From the NCBI GenBank assembly GCA_024707205.1, contig JANQAD010000001.1:2135979-2199978 (forward strand): a DNA stretch of 64,000 bases. The letters run 5' to 3'. Under the pieces are notes generated by a model. The model was given only the letters and a program-made list of their open reading frames with translations. It was not told the origin of the DNA and did no database searches. The position numbers were made by a program, and so were the translations under genes. This stretch comes from Demequina sp. GTDB lineage: Bacteria; Actinomycetota; Actinomycetes; Actinomycetales; Demequinaceae. The stretch's first letter is position 1. Each line of letters starts with the position of its first letter. Below are positions 9,055-18,224 of the stretch, piece after piece.

Positions 9055-10147
9055 GTCGGGTGAGGCGGCGAACAACATCACCCAGAAGCTGCTCGACGAC
9101 CCCAACTTCTCTTCGATCGCCGCCGAAGCCGTGGTCGCGAACCTCGAGAAACAGACCGAGGGGCGCTTCATCAACCGCATCATCGTGGCCTTCGGCCCCG
9201 AGTTGGAACAGATCGTCAAGAACGTCCTCGAGTCCGACCGGGTCAACGAGGCCGTCACCAACTCAGTGGACAAGGTCTCGACCCAGCTGACGCAAGAGCT
9301 GACGGAGCCCAACCGCCCGTCCGGCCCCTTCACGCTCACGATCGACGTCAGCGATCGCGTCAACCAGCGCATTGACGAGATTCCGGTAGTCGGCACCTTC
9401 ATCCCCGACGTGACGATCCAGCCCATTCAGAAGGAACTGATCGACGCGCAGACGTTCGATCAGATCCGCGGCTACTACGCCGGTGTGAAGCTCGTCGCTT
9501 CGTGGGGCTTCCTCGTTGGGCTGGCGCTCATTGTGGGCGGCTTCTTCGTCGCGCCGCGCAGCCGCTGGTACTGGCCGCAGGCCGCGCTCGCCGTCGGCTT
9601 CATCGTGTTGGCCGTGTCCATCGCCATTCGACGCGTCGTGCCCGCACAGATCGTCAAGTCCCTGCCGGGCAACACCACTGGCGGCCCCGCGTTCGTGAAG
9701 GACTTCCTGTCATCGAATGCCACGGGCCCCATCGCGTCGCGCCTGCTCGCGATGGCCGTGTGGGCGATCGTGCTCGCCGTGCTGTTCTGGGCGATCGCGC
9801 GACTGCTGCCCGGGTTCCGGGACAAGTACCTCGTGGCCACTCCCGCGGGTGCCGTGGTGAGCGCGCCCGACGCTGTTGTTGCGGACGCGGTCGTCGTCGC
9901 CCCAGCGGTCGTCACCGAGACGGTGGTTGTCGAGTCCGAGCCGTCCTCTCCGGCGACCGAGCCTGAACCAGCGCCCGTCGCCAAGGCTCCCGCGCGCAAG
10001 ACTCCAACAAAGACCACGCCCGCAAAGGCCACGCCTGCCAAGGCAACCCCTGCGAAGAAGGCGACCCCAGCGTCGGCCGCTCCCAAGCCGAAGCCCACGC
10101 GCACGCGCAAGCCCCCCGCCGCGTCGGGCGACACCCCAAGCGAGTAG
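8954..10147 (+). CDS. Integral membrane protein of unknown function, second paralogue, with an Ala/Pro/Lys-rich tail
   Basis: Same plan as the preceding gene: an N-terminal transmembrane helix (FRIIGAAFMVLLGSMVLVLW), an extracytoplasmic domain with DEIPVVGTFIPDVTIQPIQKEL, then transmembrane segments (SWGFLVGLALIVGGFFV, the region AALAVGFIVLAVSIAI, and LLAMAVWAIVLAVLFWAIARLL). A long low-complexity C-terminus follows from about residue 290, rich in A, P, K and T (KTPTKTTPAKATPAKATP), predicted cytoplasmic. The protein has 397 residues and no catalytic motif that I can see. ATG 8954 lies next to the probable stop of the paralogue, so the two form one unit downstream of glnE. The stop at 10145-10147 abuts the convergent lacI-type gene. 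Confidence 0.78.
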   Translation: MKTFRIIGAAFMVLLGSMVLVLWSVAGKAVSAIESGEAANNITQKLLDDPNFSSIAAEAVVANLEKQTEGRFINRIIVAFGPELEQIVKNVLESDRVNEAVTNSVDKVSTQLTQELTEPNRPSGPFTLTIDVSDRVNQRIDEIPVVGTFIPDVTIQPIQKELIDAQTFDQIRGYYAGVKLVASWGFLVGLALIVGGFFVAPRSRWYWPQAALAVGFIVLAVSIAIRRVVPAQIVKSLPGNTTGGPAFVKDFLSSNATGPIASRLLAMAVWAIVLAVLFWAIARLLPGFRDKYLVATPAGAVVSAPDAVVADAVVVAPAVVTETVVVESEPSSPATEPEPAPVAKAPARKTPTKTTPAKATPAKATPAKKATPASAAPKPKPTRTRKPPAASGDTPSE

Positions 10148-11179
10148 CTATCGAGGCTGCTGCAGGGCGCGAGTGGAGCGGCGCACCACCAGCTTGATCG
10201 GCACGGAGAAGTGCTCCTTAGCGACCTCTTCGCCGTCGAGCTCGCGCAGGAGCGCCTCGGCGGCGAGGCGTCCCTGCGCCTCGGGGAACTGGGCGACGGT
10301 CGTGAGGCCCCAGAACTCGCCGAGCGTGTGGCCGTCGATGCCGATGACAGACAGGTCCACGGGGATCTCGCGGCCAAGGTCGCGGGCGGCGAGCAGCGCG
10401 CCCATGGCCATCTCGTCCGACGCGCACACGATCGCGGTCGGCGCCACCGCTGGGTCGCCGAGAAGCTGCAGCGCCGCCTGATAACCGCCATCCATGGTGA
10501 AGTCGCCAGTGCGCACGAGCCGGTCGTCCACGGGCAGCCCGGCGTCCCGCAGCGTGGCCTCGTAGGCGGCGCGGCGCTTGGCGCCCACGCGGAAGTCGCG
10601 GTCCAGCGCGGGATCCCCGCCGATATGCGCGATGACGGTGTGGCCGAGCGAGATCACGTGCTGGGTCGCGAGGCGCACCGCAGCCTCGTCGTCGATCGCG
10701 AGAGTGCGGATTCCGGCGAGGCGCCCACCGACACCCACCACCGGCTTGTTCAGGGCGTGGAGGTCGTCGAGCTCGCGGTCCGTCAGCTCTAGGGAGACGG
10801 CGATGAACGCGTCGACGCGCTTGCGACGCAGCACCTCGTCAAACAGGCGCTGCCTGCGCTCCGTGGCACCGCTCGCCTCCGACTGGTCGAGGTGGTAGAC
10901 GGTGAGGTCGTAGCCGGCGTCCGCGAGAGTCGCATGGGCGCCCGCGAGCACGCGCGTGAAGAACCAGCCCGTCAGGAACGGCATCACGATGCCAACGTTG
11001 CGCGTGCGGCCGGATGCCAGGGACGATGCCGTCGCTGAGACTACGTAACCGAGCTCCTTGGCCGCAGCCTCGACGCGCGCGCGCGTCTCTGGGGAGACCG
11101 ATGCCTTGCCTGCCAGGGTGCGCGACACCGTGGCGGTGGAGACACCCGCTAGTTCGGCAACTTTCTGGATCTTGGCCAT
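10148..11179 (-). CDS. LacI-family transcriptional regulator
   Basis: A 343-residue repressor of the LacI/GalR family. The N-terminal helix-turn-helix and hinge read KIQKVAELAGVSTATVSRTL and KASVSPETRARVEAAAKELGYV. The rest is the periplasmic-binding-like sensor domain, with GIVMPFLTGWFFTRVLAGA, the region around IDDEAAVRLATQHVISLGH, and AIVCASDEMAMGALLAARDLG. The gene starts 12 nt after the stop of the alpha-glucosidase on the same strand, so the two are very probably one operon. The GTAAACGCTTAC operator at the front of the glucosidase fits binding by this class of protein. The likely inducer is an alpha-glucoside such as maltose or isomaltose; this is inferred from context only. Confidence 0.93.
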   Translation of the reverse strand: MAKIQKVAELAGVSTATVSRTLAGKASVSPETRARVEAAAKELGYVVSATASSLASGRTRNVGIVMPFLTGWFFTRVLAGAHATLADAGYDLTVYHLDQSEASGATERRQRLFDEVLRRKRVDAFIAVSLELTDRELDDLHALNKPVVGVGGRLAGIRTLAIDDEAAVRLATQHVISLGHTVIAHIGGDPALDRDFRVGAKRRAAYEATLRDAGLPVDDRLVRTGDFTMDGGYQAALQLLGDPAVAPTAIVCASDEMAMGALLAARDLGREIPVDLSVIGIDGHTLGEFWGLTTVAQFPEAQGRLAAEALLRELDGEEVAKEHFSVPIKLVVRRSTRALQQPR

Positions 11180-11191
11180 GGCAGGCTCACC

Positions 11192-12862
11192 CTATCGGCG
11201 CGACAGCCACACGGTTGTGTCCTTGGGGACCGTGTCGGCAACGGGGCCCGACGCTGCGAGGACTTCGCCGTCGATCGTCACCGGGGCGCCGGAGATGTTG
11301 GCGATGACGCGCACGTCCCCGTTGTCGAAGGCGAGCACCCCGGTTCCGAGCTCGAGCCACTCGATCGATCCGGAGCCGAGCCCGTGCTCGCCGCGCAGGC
11401 GGATGGCCGTGCGATACAGCTCGAGCGTGGAGGAGGGGTCGCCAGACTGGACGTCGCGCGCCAGGCCGGCCCAAGCGTCGGGCTGCGGGAGCCACGTGGC
11501 GCCGCTGGCGTTGAAGCCGTATGCGGGGCCCTTCGCCTCCCACGGCAAGGGAACGCGGCAGCCGTCGCGGCCGTAGCGCTCGTGATTGGTGCGGAACCAT
11601 GTCGGGTCCTGGCGGGCCTCGTCGGGAATGAACACGTGTTCGGGAAGGCCCAGCTCTTCTCCCTGGTAGATGTACGCGCTGCCGGGGAGCGCAAGCATCA
11701 TGAGGGTCGCGGCGCGAGCCCGCTTGAGCCCCAGGTCGGGGATGGGCAGGCCGGGCGAGTCGGGGCCGATGCCGTGGCCCTGCGGGTTCTCGGCGCTCAG
11801 GGCGAGGCGGCTCGCGTGGCGCACGACGTCGTGGTTGGACAGGACCCAGGTGCTGGGCGCGCCCACTTCGGCGAAGGCGTCGAGCGACTCGTCGATCATC
11901 TTGCGCTGCTCGCGCGCGTCCCACGGAGTCTCGAGGTACGGGAAGTTGAACGCCTGGTGCATCTCGTCGCTGCGCACCCAGCGGGCCATGCGGGAGAGCG
12001 GGTAGATCCAGGCCTCCGCGACGAGGACGCGATCGTGCCCATAGGACTCGAGGAGGGCGCGCCAGCGTCGCCAGACGTCGTGCACGCCCTCTTGCCCAAA
12101 GTAGGGCGTCGCGTGGAACTCGTCGCCGCCCATCGACCCGCCCCCGCACTGGGGAAGTGGTCTGGAAGCCCCTCCTCCTTGATGAGGCCGTGCGCGACGT
12201 CCACCCGGAAGCCGTCCACGCCGCGGTCGAGCCAGAAGCGCAGGATGTCGTCGAACTCGCCCTGGACGTCCGGGTGGGACCAGTTGAGGTCCGGCTGGGT
12301 GGTGTCGAAGAGGTGGAGGTACCACTGGCCCGGCGTGCCGTCCGGGCGGGTCTCCTGGTCCACGCGGGACCGCCGAAGATCGAGGTCCAGTTGTTCGGGG
12401 GCTCGGAGCCGTCCATGCCGCGGCCGTCCCTGAAGATGTAGCGGTGGCGGGCGGGGAGTCCGCGGGAGCGACCCGCGCTTCTTGAAACCACACGTGCTCG
12501 CTCGACGTGTGATTGGGCACCATGTCGACGATGACGCGCAGGCCGAGCTCGTGGGCGCGGGCGAGGAGGTCATCGGCGTCGGAGAGCTTTCCGAAGAGCG
12601 GATCGACGTCACGGAAGTCTGCGACGTCGTAGCCGCCGTCGTGCTGGGGAGAGACATAGAAGGGAGAAAGCCAGATCGCGTCGACCCCGAGATCGCGAAT
12701 GTGCTCGAGTCTGCTCGTTATACCTGGCAGATCGCCGATCCCGTCGCCGTTTCCGTCCGCGAACGAGCGGGGGTAGATCTGGTAGATGACCGCGTCTCGC
12801 CACCACTCGGTGCTTGTTGAAGCGGGGACAGGGGACGGGGCCACGGTGCTCACAGGCACCAA
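11192..12862 (-). CDS. GH13 alpha-glucosidase / oligo-1,6-glucosidase (three frameshifts)
   Basis: Hydrolyses alpha-glucosidic bonds of short oligosaccharides in the cytoplasm; no signal peptide is seen. The N-terminus shows WWRDAVIYQIYPRSFADGNG, DGIGDLPGI and VDMVPNHTSSEH. The nucleophile region is GVDGFRVDVAHG, the acid/base region LVAEAWIYP, and the transition-state aspartate lies in VLSNHDVVRH. These segments fall in three frames, switching near 12470-12485, 12361-12372 and 12136-12155. Repaired length is about 556 residues, typical of the oligo-1,6-glucosidase subfamily. The frame opens at TTG 12862 directly beside a LacI-type operator, but GTG 12853 or GTG 12844 could be the true start; no good Shine-Dalgarno was found. 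The exact sugar specificity cannot be read. Confidence 0.88.
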   Translation of the reverse strand: MVPVSTVAPSPVPASTSTEWWRDAVIYQIYPRSFADGNGDGIGDLPGITSRLEHIRDLGVDAIWLSPFYVSPQHDGGYDVADFRDVDPLFGKLSDADDLLARAHELGLRVIVDMVPNHTSSEHVWFQEARVAPADSPPATATSSGTAAAWTAPSPRTTGPRSSAVPRGPGDPPGRHAGPVVPPPLRHHPAGPQLVPPGRPGRVRRHPALLARPRRGRLPGGRRARPHQGGGASRPLPQCGGGSMGGDEFHATPYFGQEGVHDVWRRWRALLESYGHDRVLVAEAWIYPLSRMARWVRSDEMHQAFNFPYLETPWDAREQRKMIDESLDAFAEVGAPSTWVLSNHDVVRHASRLALSAENPQGHGIGPDSPGLPIPDLGLKRARAATLMMLALPGSAYIYQGEELGLPEHVFIPDEARQDPTWFRTNHERYGRDGCRVPLPWEAKGPAYGFNASGATWLPQPDAWAGLARDVQSGDPSSTLELYRTAIRLRGEHGLGSGSIEWLELGTGVLAFDNGDVRVIANISGAPVTIDGEVLAASGPVADTVPKDTTVWLSRR

Positions 12863-12876
12863 TGTAAACGCTTACG
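12863..12876. promoter_or_regulatory. LacI-family operator upstream of the alpha-glucosidase
   Basis: The sequence TGTAAACGCTTACG contains a near-perfect palindrome, GTAA-A-CG-C-TTAC, with the central CG step typical of LacI/GalR operators. It lies against the first codon of the glucosidase-lacI operon, where a bound repressor would block transcription. Autoregulation by the LacI-family protein at 10148-11179 is inferred. Confidence 0.75.
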
Positions 12877-12994
12877 CAACCCCGCGCAATCGCCGCGGCG
12901 AACGCCTTGCCCGGCCCCAGCGTCGGGCCGAATGGGAGGCTCGGCCAAGACGGGTACTGGCAAGGACTCCCACAACGGGGACTCGAGGGGTTGA

Positions 12995-14011
<1,017 letters not shown>

Positions 14012-14033
14012 TCGGTGGCGCTGCAGTGGCCGC

Positions 14034-14052
14034 CGCTCACTTCAGGTGAGCG
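14034..14052. terminator. Small hairpin downstream of the aldo/keto reductase
   Basis: Perfect 7-nt arms CGCTCAC and GTGAGCG around the loop ttcag, starting 23 bp after the stop at 14011 and followed by a T-containing stretch (tgttgtat). It is a plausible weak terminator; the short arms keep confidence moderate. Confidence 0.5.
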
Positions 14053-14140
14053 TGTTGTATATCCCTGGGGCGTACGTGGTGTTTGATCAACTTGTGGGCA
14101 TTCACGGGGACTTCTCGGGGCACAGTTTCATGGAGCACAG

Positions 14141-14836
14141 ATGACGCGCGTGCTGTCGATTGGCGCTACCGGAAGCATCGGACGTCACGTCGTTGGCGAG
14201 CTTCTCGCCCAGAACGTAGAGGTCACCGCGATGGTGCGGAACGCGGGCCGGGCCGTTCAGTTGCTGCCGGGCGGAGTCGAGTTCGTGCTCGGGGATCTCG
14301 CCACGGGAGAGGGGCTCGCCGACGCCGTTGACGGCGTGGACGCCATCATCCTCACGCATGGCGGAGAGCACCGAAACGTGGACTACGACGGCGTGCGTCG
14401 CCTGTTGGAGACCTTGAACGGTCGCTCGCCGAGAATCGTGTTGATGACGTCCATGGCGACCTCGCGAGGCAGCGACGACTACGGCGGGCTGCTCAACTGG
14501 AAGCGTGGAGCGGAGCGACTCGTGCGGGCCTACGGGGCGCCCTACACGATCGTTCGGCCCGGGTGGTTCGACCTGCAGTCGCCCACCGAGAACGCCGTGC
14601 TGTTCGAACAGGGAGACATCACGCCCGTCCATGTGCGCAGGGGAGTGGCGCGCTCGCAGATCGCTCGCACACTCGTCGAGGCGGTGTTCTGCCCCAATGC
14701 CACCTGGAAGACTTTCGAGCTCTTCGCACAGGAGGGCAAGCTCCAGACGGACTTCGACTCCCTCTTCGCCGAGCTCGCGAGCGATCGCGCAGCGCGGCTG
14801 GCCGGCGGCGGAGACACCGGGGGTGCCGCTGCATGA
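14141..14836 (+). CDS. NAD(P)-binding atypical short-chain dehydrogenase (NmrA-like)
   Basis: A 231-residue Rossmann-fold protein. It begins MTRVLSIGATGSIGRHVVGE, the dinucleotide-binding glycine motif of the atypical SDR/NmrA group, and continues with VLMTSMATSRG and YTIVRPGWFDL, typical of NAD(P)H-binding SDR_a5-like proteins. It lacks an obvious YxxxK active site, so it may be a redox sensor or an isomerase-type enzyme. It stands alone between the aldo/keto reductase and the convergent glycosyltransferase cluster. Substrate unknown. Confidence 0.85.
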   Translation: MTRVLSIGATGSIGRHVVGELLAQNVEVTAMVRNAGRAVQLLPGGVEFVLGDLATGEGLADAVDGVDAIILTHGGEHRNVDYDGVRRLLETLNGRSPRIVLMTSMATSRGSDDYGGLLNWKRGAERLVRAYGAPYTIVRPGWFDLQSPTENAVLFEQGDITPVHVRRGVARSQIARTLVEAVFCPNATWKTFELFAQEGKLQTDFDSLFAELASDRAARLAGGGDTGGAAA

Positions 14837-14902
14837 CGAGCCAGAGGACGTGCTCGTCGACATCAACAACGTGCGGCGCATCGGGCGCCGAGGCGGCTGC
14901 CG

Positions 14903-16230
14903 TCAGGCTTTCGGTGCGCCACGCAACCGCCCGGCGAGCCTGCGCTTCCACGACCCAAGCAATCGCCGCACCCTTCGCGCGGAAGAGACGGAGGGCCTCT
15001 TGCGCGTGCGCGCCATCTCGTCCTTGAGCGAGGTCACTCGAGCCTCCAGAGATCTGAGCTCCCGCGTGGCCTTTAGGTGCAACCGAGCGTTGGCTTCCGC
15101 GTAGAGCGTTGACCACTCGAGTAGCAGACGCGCATTGTCCAGGGTGGGCTCAGGCGAGAACTCTGGGGCGAGTTCGCCCGCGAGGAGCTTTGAATACAGT
15201 TCGTGAAAGTCGACCTGGGTTGCGCGTCGCGCGGCGCGCAGCGAGCCCGCGGAGGCGGCAAGGTAGCGTTCAGGATCCCTCGCGAGCGCTGCGATTTCGC
15301 GCGCTAGTCCTTCGGCGTCACCCGGGGGAACAGAGACGACTCCATCGTTGCCTTCGTGACTGGCGAGCCATGGCAAGTCAAACATCGCGACGGGGAGCCC
15401 GAACGCCTGAGCCTCTAGGAGCGCGAGGGGGCCCCCCTCGATTGCGCTAGTCATCACGTAGATGTGGGCTGCTTCGACCTCTTCCACGAGAGCCCGACCG
15501 TGAAGCGCTCCGGATAGGCGGACAAAGTCTGTGACCCCACTAGCGGCCGCCGCTTCGCGGAGTTGTACCGCGGTGAGGTCGCGCGAATCGGGACCAACAA
15601 TGCTGATCTCGGCGTCTACGCCGCGCTCTCGAAGCGCGGAGATGACAGCGATCAGGCTGCGTACACGCTTCGTCGACTCGTCGAGCCGGCCCCACCAGAT
15701 GAGTCGCAAACGTCCATCAGGAACGGTCTTCAGCGCTTGGTCACTGGCGTGCTCCATGAGCATCGGCGAGGGTGGGTTGGGCACGCAAACGACTCGCTGA
15801 ATGCCTCGCAACTTCCAGTAACCGACGTCCGTTGCGGAAAGTGTGACTACGGTTTCGACGAGCGGCAGGTGCTGGAGCAAGTGAGACATGTTTTGGTTGT
15901 CGTTGAACAGCGGACGTAAGGCGAAACTCAGGAGGAAGCCGATCGTGGGGATGCCGCACGCGCGCGACGCGAGGACAAAGTAGGGCCAGAGGCGACCGTA
16001 GAGAATCGTATGCTCGAAGACGACGTCCGCGCCCGACTCGCGGCAGATATCGATCCAAGACGCGATCCGTTCGCCGGTGGTCGAGCCCTCGATGTGGACG
16101 ACATGCACCTTTGGGGGAGGTCGTAGACATCGTGGCCGCGTCGGTGCAACGCGATGGTGACCGCGATGCCGGCCTCCGTGAGGATGCGAGCTTGGGCCGC
16201 GACCACCGCCTGCACGCCCCCAGTACTCAA
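14903..16230 (-). CDS. Glycosyltransferase family 4-like (frameshifted; N-terminus unclear)
   Basis: A GT-B-fold sugar transferase. The C-terminal nucleotide-sugar site shows LRLIWWGRLDESTKRV and the EX7E element in TSAIEGGPLALLEAQAFGLPV. The N-terminal half begins around HVLIVTSELSTGGVQAVVAAQ and continues to HDVYDLP, then shifts frame to VHVVHIEGSTTGERIAS. One base missing from the G5 run at 16113-16117 explains this. The tail (from about 15000 down to 14903) is Arg/Lys-rich with a short coiled segment. No ATG or GTG start precedes HVLIVTS in frame. Upstream, the frame runs into the G13 tract that also breaks the GT2 gene, so the two may be one polypeptide. It belongs to a polysaccharide cluster of lower GC than its surroundings. 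Confidence 0.85.
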
Positions 16231-17321
16231 TTCTGACGTGACGATAAGGACGTGGCGCGTTGGCGACGTACGGGGGGGGGGGGGCCCGTCGCGCTTGAGA
16301 TCGCGCTTAGTGCAGCGGGCTTAAAGAATGCGGCGGCACGCACCACAGCGAGGGGACCGACGCGCGCTTGCAACAGTCGGACGCAGTCACGGCGGAGCCC
16401 GTCGTCTGAAGCCGCGATGCAGTAATCGAGTACGTTTCCGATGATGAACATGCGCGCCGATTCGTATGACGCAACAACTACATCCGGCTCGGGCCAAGGG
16501 GACTCGGGAGCGACAACCTTGTGTTCAATCACGTCTAGCGACCGCACTGCCTCGAGGTAGGGCTGGAAATCTTCGAGGTTCGTGACGCGCCGGCCGCTCT
16601 GTCCACGGCGAAAGTAGTAGCGATACAGAACGTCGATGGTCGAGACGTACGAAGTCGCGGCTGCAAGTGCGAGGAAGGTTACTGGTAGATCATTTGCACG
16701 TGGTAGCCGCACATCTGTTGGAAGGCCGCTGTAGGCGTTGCGGATCAGCGAGGTTGTAAAGAGATAGCCCCAGATATGGCCACGGGCAGGCTCGCCCGGC
16801 GGGAGCAGGGTTGCGAGGATGTCCGAGCCATCGAGCCTAGGGTGGCGTGGCTGCACATCCTTCGCGAGTCGTACTGTTCCAACACCATCGGGAAGCCGAA
16901 CATCCACACCAAAGGCGACAATGTCTGCGCCCGAAGAGCGTGCGTGTTGCAGCGCAACCTGTGCGGCATTGGCTGTGAGCTCGTCGTCGCCATCGAGGAA
17001 CAGCAGGTATGGCGCCGCGGCCTCTTCACTGCCGACCCTGCGCGCCTGGAAAGCGGAGCGATTTGACTCGAAGGCAATTAGCCGGATGCGCGAGTCGCGG
17101 CGAGCCATGTCCTCCACGATGGCTCGCGTCCCATCCGTTGATGCGTCGTCAATGCACAAGATCTCAATGTTCGCGAGCGACTGGGCAGTGCAACTGGTGA
17201 TCGCGCGTGCGATCCACTCTTCGTCGTTGTGCATCGGAACGATGATCGAAACTGCGGGCGTGCGGGACAAGTAGAACCCCCGGAGACTAGGCAACGCCGG
17301 ATACTGGCGCCCACCCCGCAC
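16227..17321 (-). CDS. Glycosyltransferase family 2
   Basis: A GT-A-fold inverting sugar transferase. Conserved parts are VSIIVPMHNDEEWIARAI, LCIDDASTDGTRAIVE and the DxD-containing PYLLFLDGDDELTANA. As read it has 364 residues; a TTG near 17271 (LSRTPAVSIIVP) is a more conserved start than the upstream one. The last 20 residues (PPPPVRR... to the stop at 16227) follow a run of 13 G at 16272-16284. If that run is off by one base, the frame continues straight into the GT4 protein, giving one two-domain enzyme of about 800 residues. The acceptor and donor sugars are unknown. It lies downstream of the epimerase on the same strand. Confidence 0.87.
   Translation of the reverse strand: MRGGRQYPALPSLRGFYLSRTPAVSIIVPMHNDEEWIARAITSCTAQSLANIEILCIDDASTDGTRAIVEDMARRDSRIRLIAFESNRSAFQARRVGSEEAAAPYLLFLDGDDELTANAAQVALQHARSSGADIVAFGVDVRLPDGVGTVRLAKDVQPRHPRLDGSDILATLLPPGEPARGHIWGYLFTTSLIRNAYSGLPTDVRLPRANDLPVTFLALAAATSYVSTIDVLYRYYFRRGQSGRRVTNLEDFQPYLEAVRSLDVIEHKVVAPESPWPEPDVVVASYESARMFIIGNVLDYCIAASDDGLRRDCVRLLQARVGPLAVVRAAAFFKPAALSAISSATGPPPPVRRQRATSLSSRQN
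16272..16284. other. G13 homopolymer at the GT2/GT4 junction
   Basis: Thirteen consecutive G on the + strand (C13 in the sense of the genes), encoding PPPP at the end of the GT2 reading frame. A one-base change in length decides whether GT2 ends 20 codons later or reads through into GT4. It is either a length error or a slippage-prone switch. Confidence 0.8.
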
Positions 17322-17364
17322 GGCTTGCGATGGCGTTCAAAATTATCACGCTACGCCGTCTGCC

Positions 17365-18224
17365 TCAGTGCAGTGTCGGCGCCCCCCACGCCCTCGTCGG
17401 AAGCGCGTGCGGAACGATATCGAGTTCGCGAATCATGGCGGCGTTGTCGCACCAGCTGGTGCTCGCGACTCCCGGAACTTCTATCCACGCTTCGTCGGGG
17501 ATAGCGAGGGATTCGAGCAGCATTCGGGTGCTTACGGCGTATCCGGTTCCCACGTTAAGCGCCCGAAAGCCCGCGCGCGGACGTTCGACAGCTCTCGCCA
17601 CGGCCAGGACCGTGTCGGCTTGGTGGATGTAGTCCCGCACAAACGAGTCGGGGTTGCGGACCTGGACCGGATGGTCGGGATCTGCGCGGAGCAGTCGCTG
17701 CACGAGCGAGTCCGCAAAACTCGGACCCGCGATGTTGAAAATGCGCAGGGCGGTCACTGCGAGCGAAGGTAGCTCTTCGGAGAGTGTGCGCAAGAGATCC
17801 TCCGTTGCCAGCTTCGACAGCGCGTATGCCGAACTGCCGAGCGTTGGCGAGCCCTCTGAGAGCGCGCCGGGCGTGCCGTCACCGTAGACCGCGCCGCTGG
17901 AAGCGAACACCACGTGCGCTGGGCGAGAGCGCCGAACGATTTCCTCAAGAGATACATCCATGCGCGCAGAGACCTCAAGCGCGTCGTCACGTTGCACCGC
18001 TGCGGCCAGGTGCACTACGACGTCGATCGGGCGGTCGCCGAGGGCGGCACGAACGGTCGCGACGTCAGTGAGGTCGGCGAAGAGGTAGTCCTCACGTTGC
18101 ACACCTGGCGCCCGCGACAGCGACAGCGCGCGGTACCCGTACGCGCGCAACGTCTCGACGACGAGACCGCCGAGCCGCCCACTCCGCCGGTGACCAGCAC
18201 GGACGTAGTTGGCGGTAGCGTCAT
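17365..18224 (-). CDS. NAD-dependent epimerase/dehydratase (frameshifted near 18174)
   Basis: An extended short-chain dehydrogenase acting on nucleotide sugars, about 286 residues after repair. The start MTLPPTTSVLVTGGVGG contains the NAD-binding glycine motif. One missing base near 18173-18177 then shifts the frame to VVETLRAYGYRALSLSRAPG. Further motifs are VVVHLAAAVQRDD, FASSGAVYG, the catalytic YALSK and the region RIFNIAGPSFADSLVQRLL. Its ATG overlaps the stop of the upstream capD-like gene (ATGA at 18221-18224), a translational-coupling arrangement. It probably acts on the product of that dehydratase to make an activated sugar for the two glycosyltransferases; the sugar is not known. 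Confidence 0.87.

Noticed and set aside
12136..12485. Alpha-glucosidase considered as a pseudogene
   Set aside because: All catalytic residues and conserved blocks are present in order across three short frame changes. The linked repressor and operator are intact, so sequence error is preferred.
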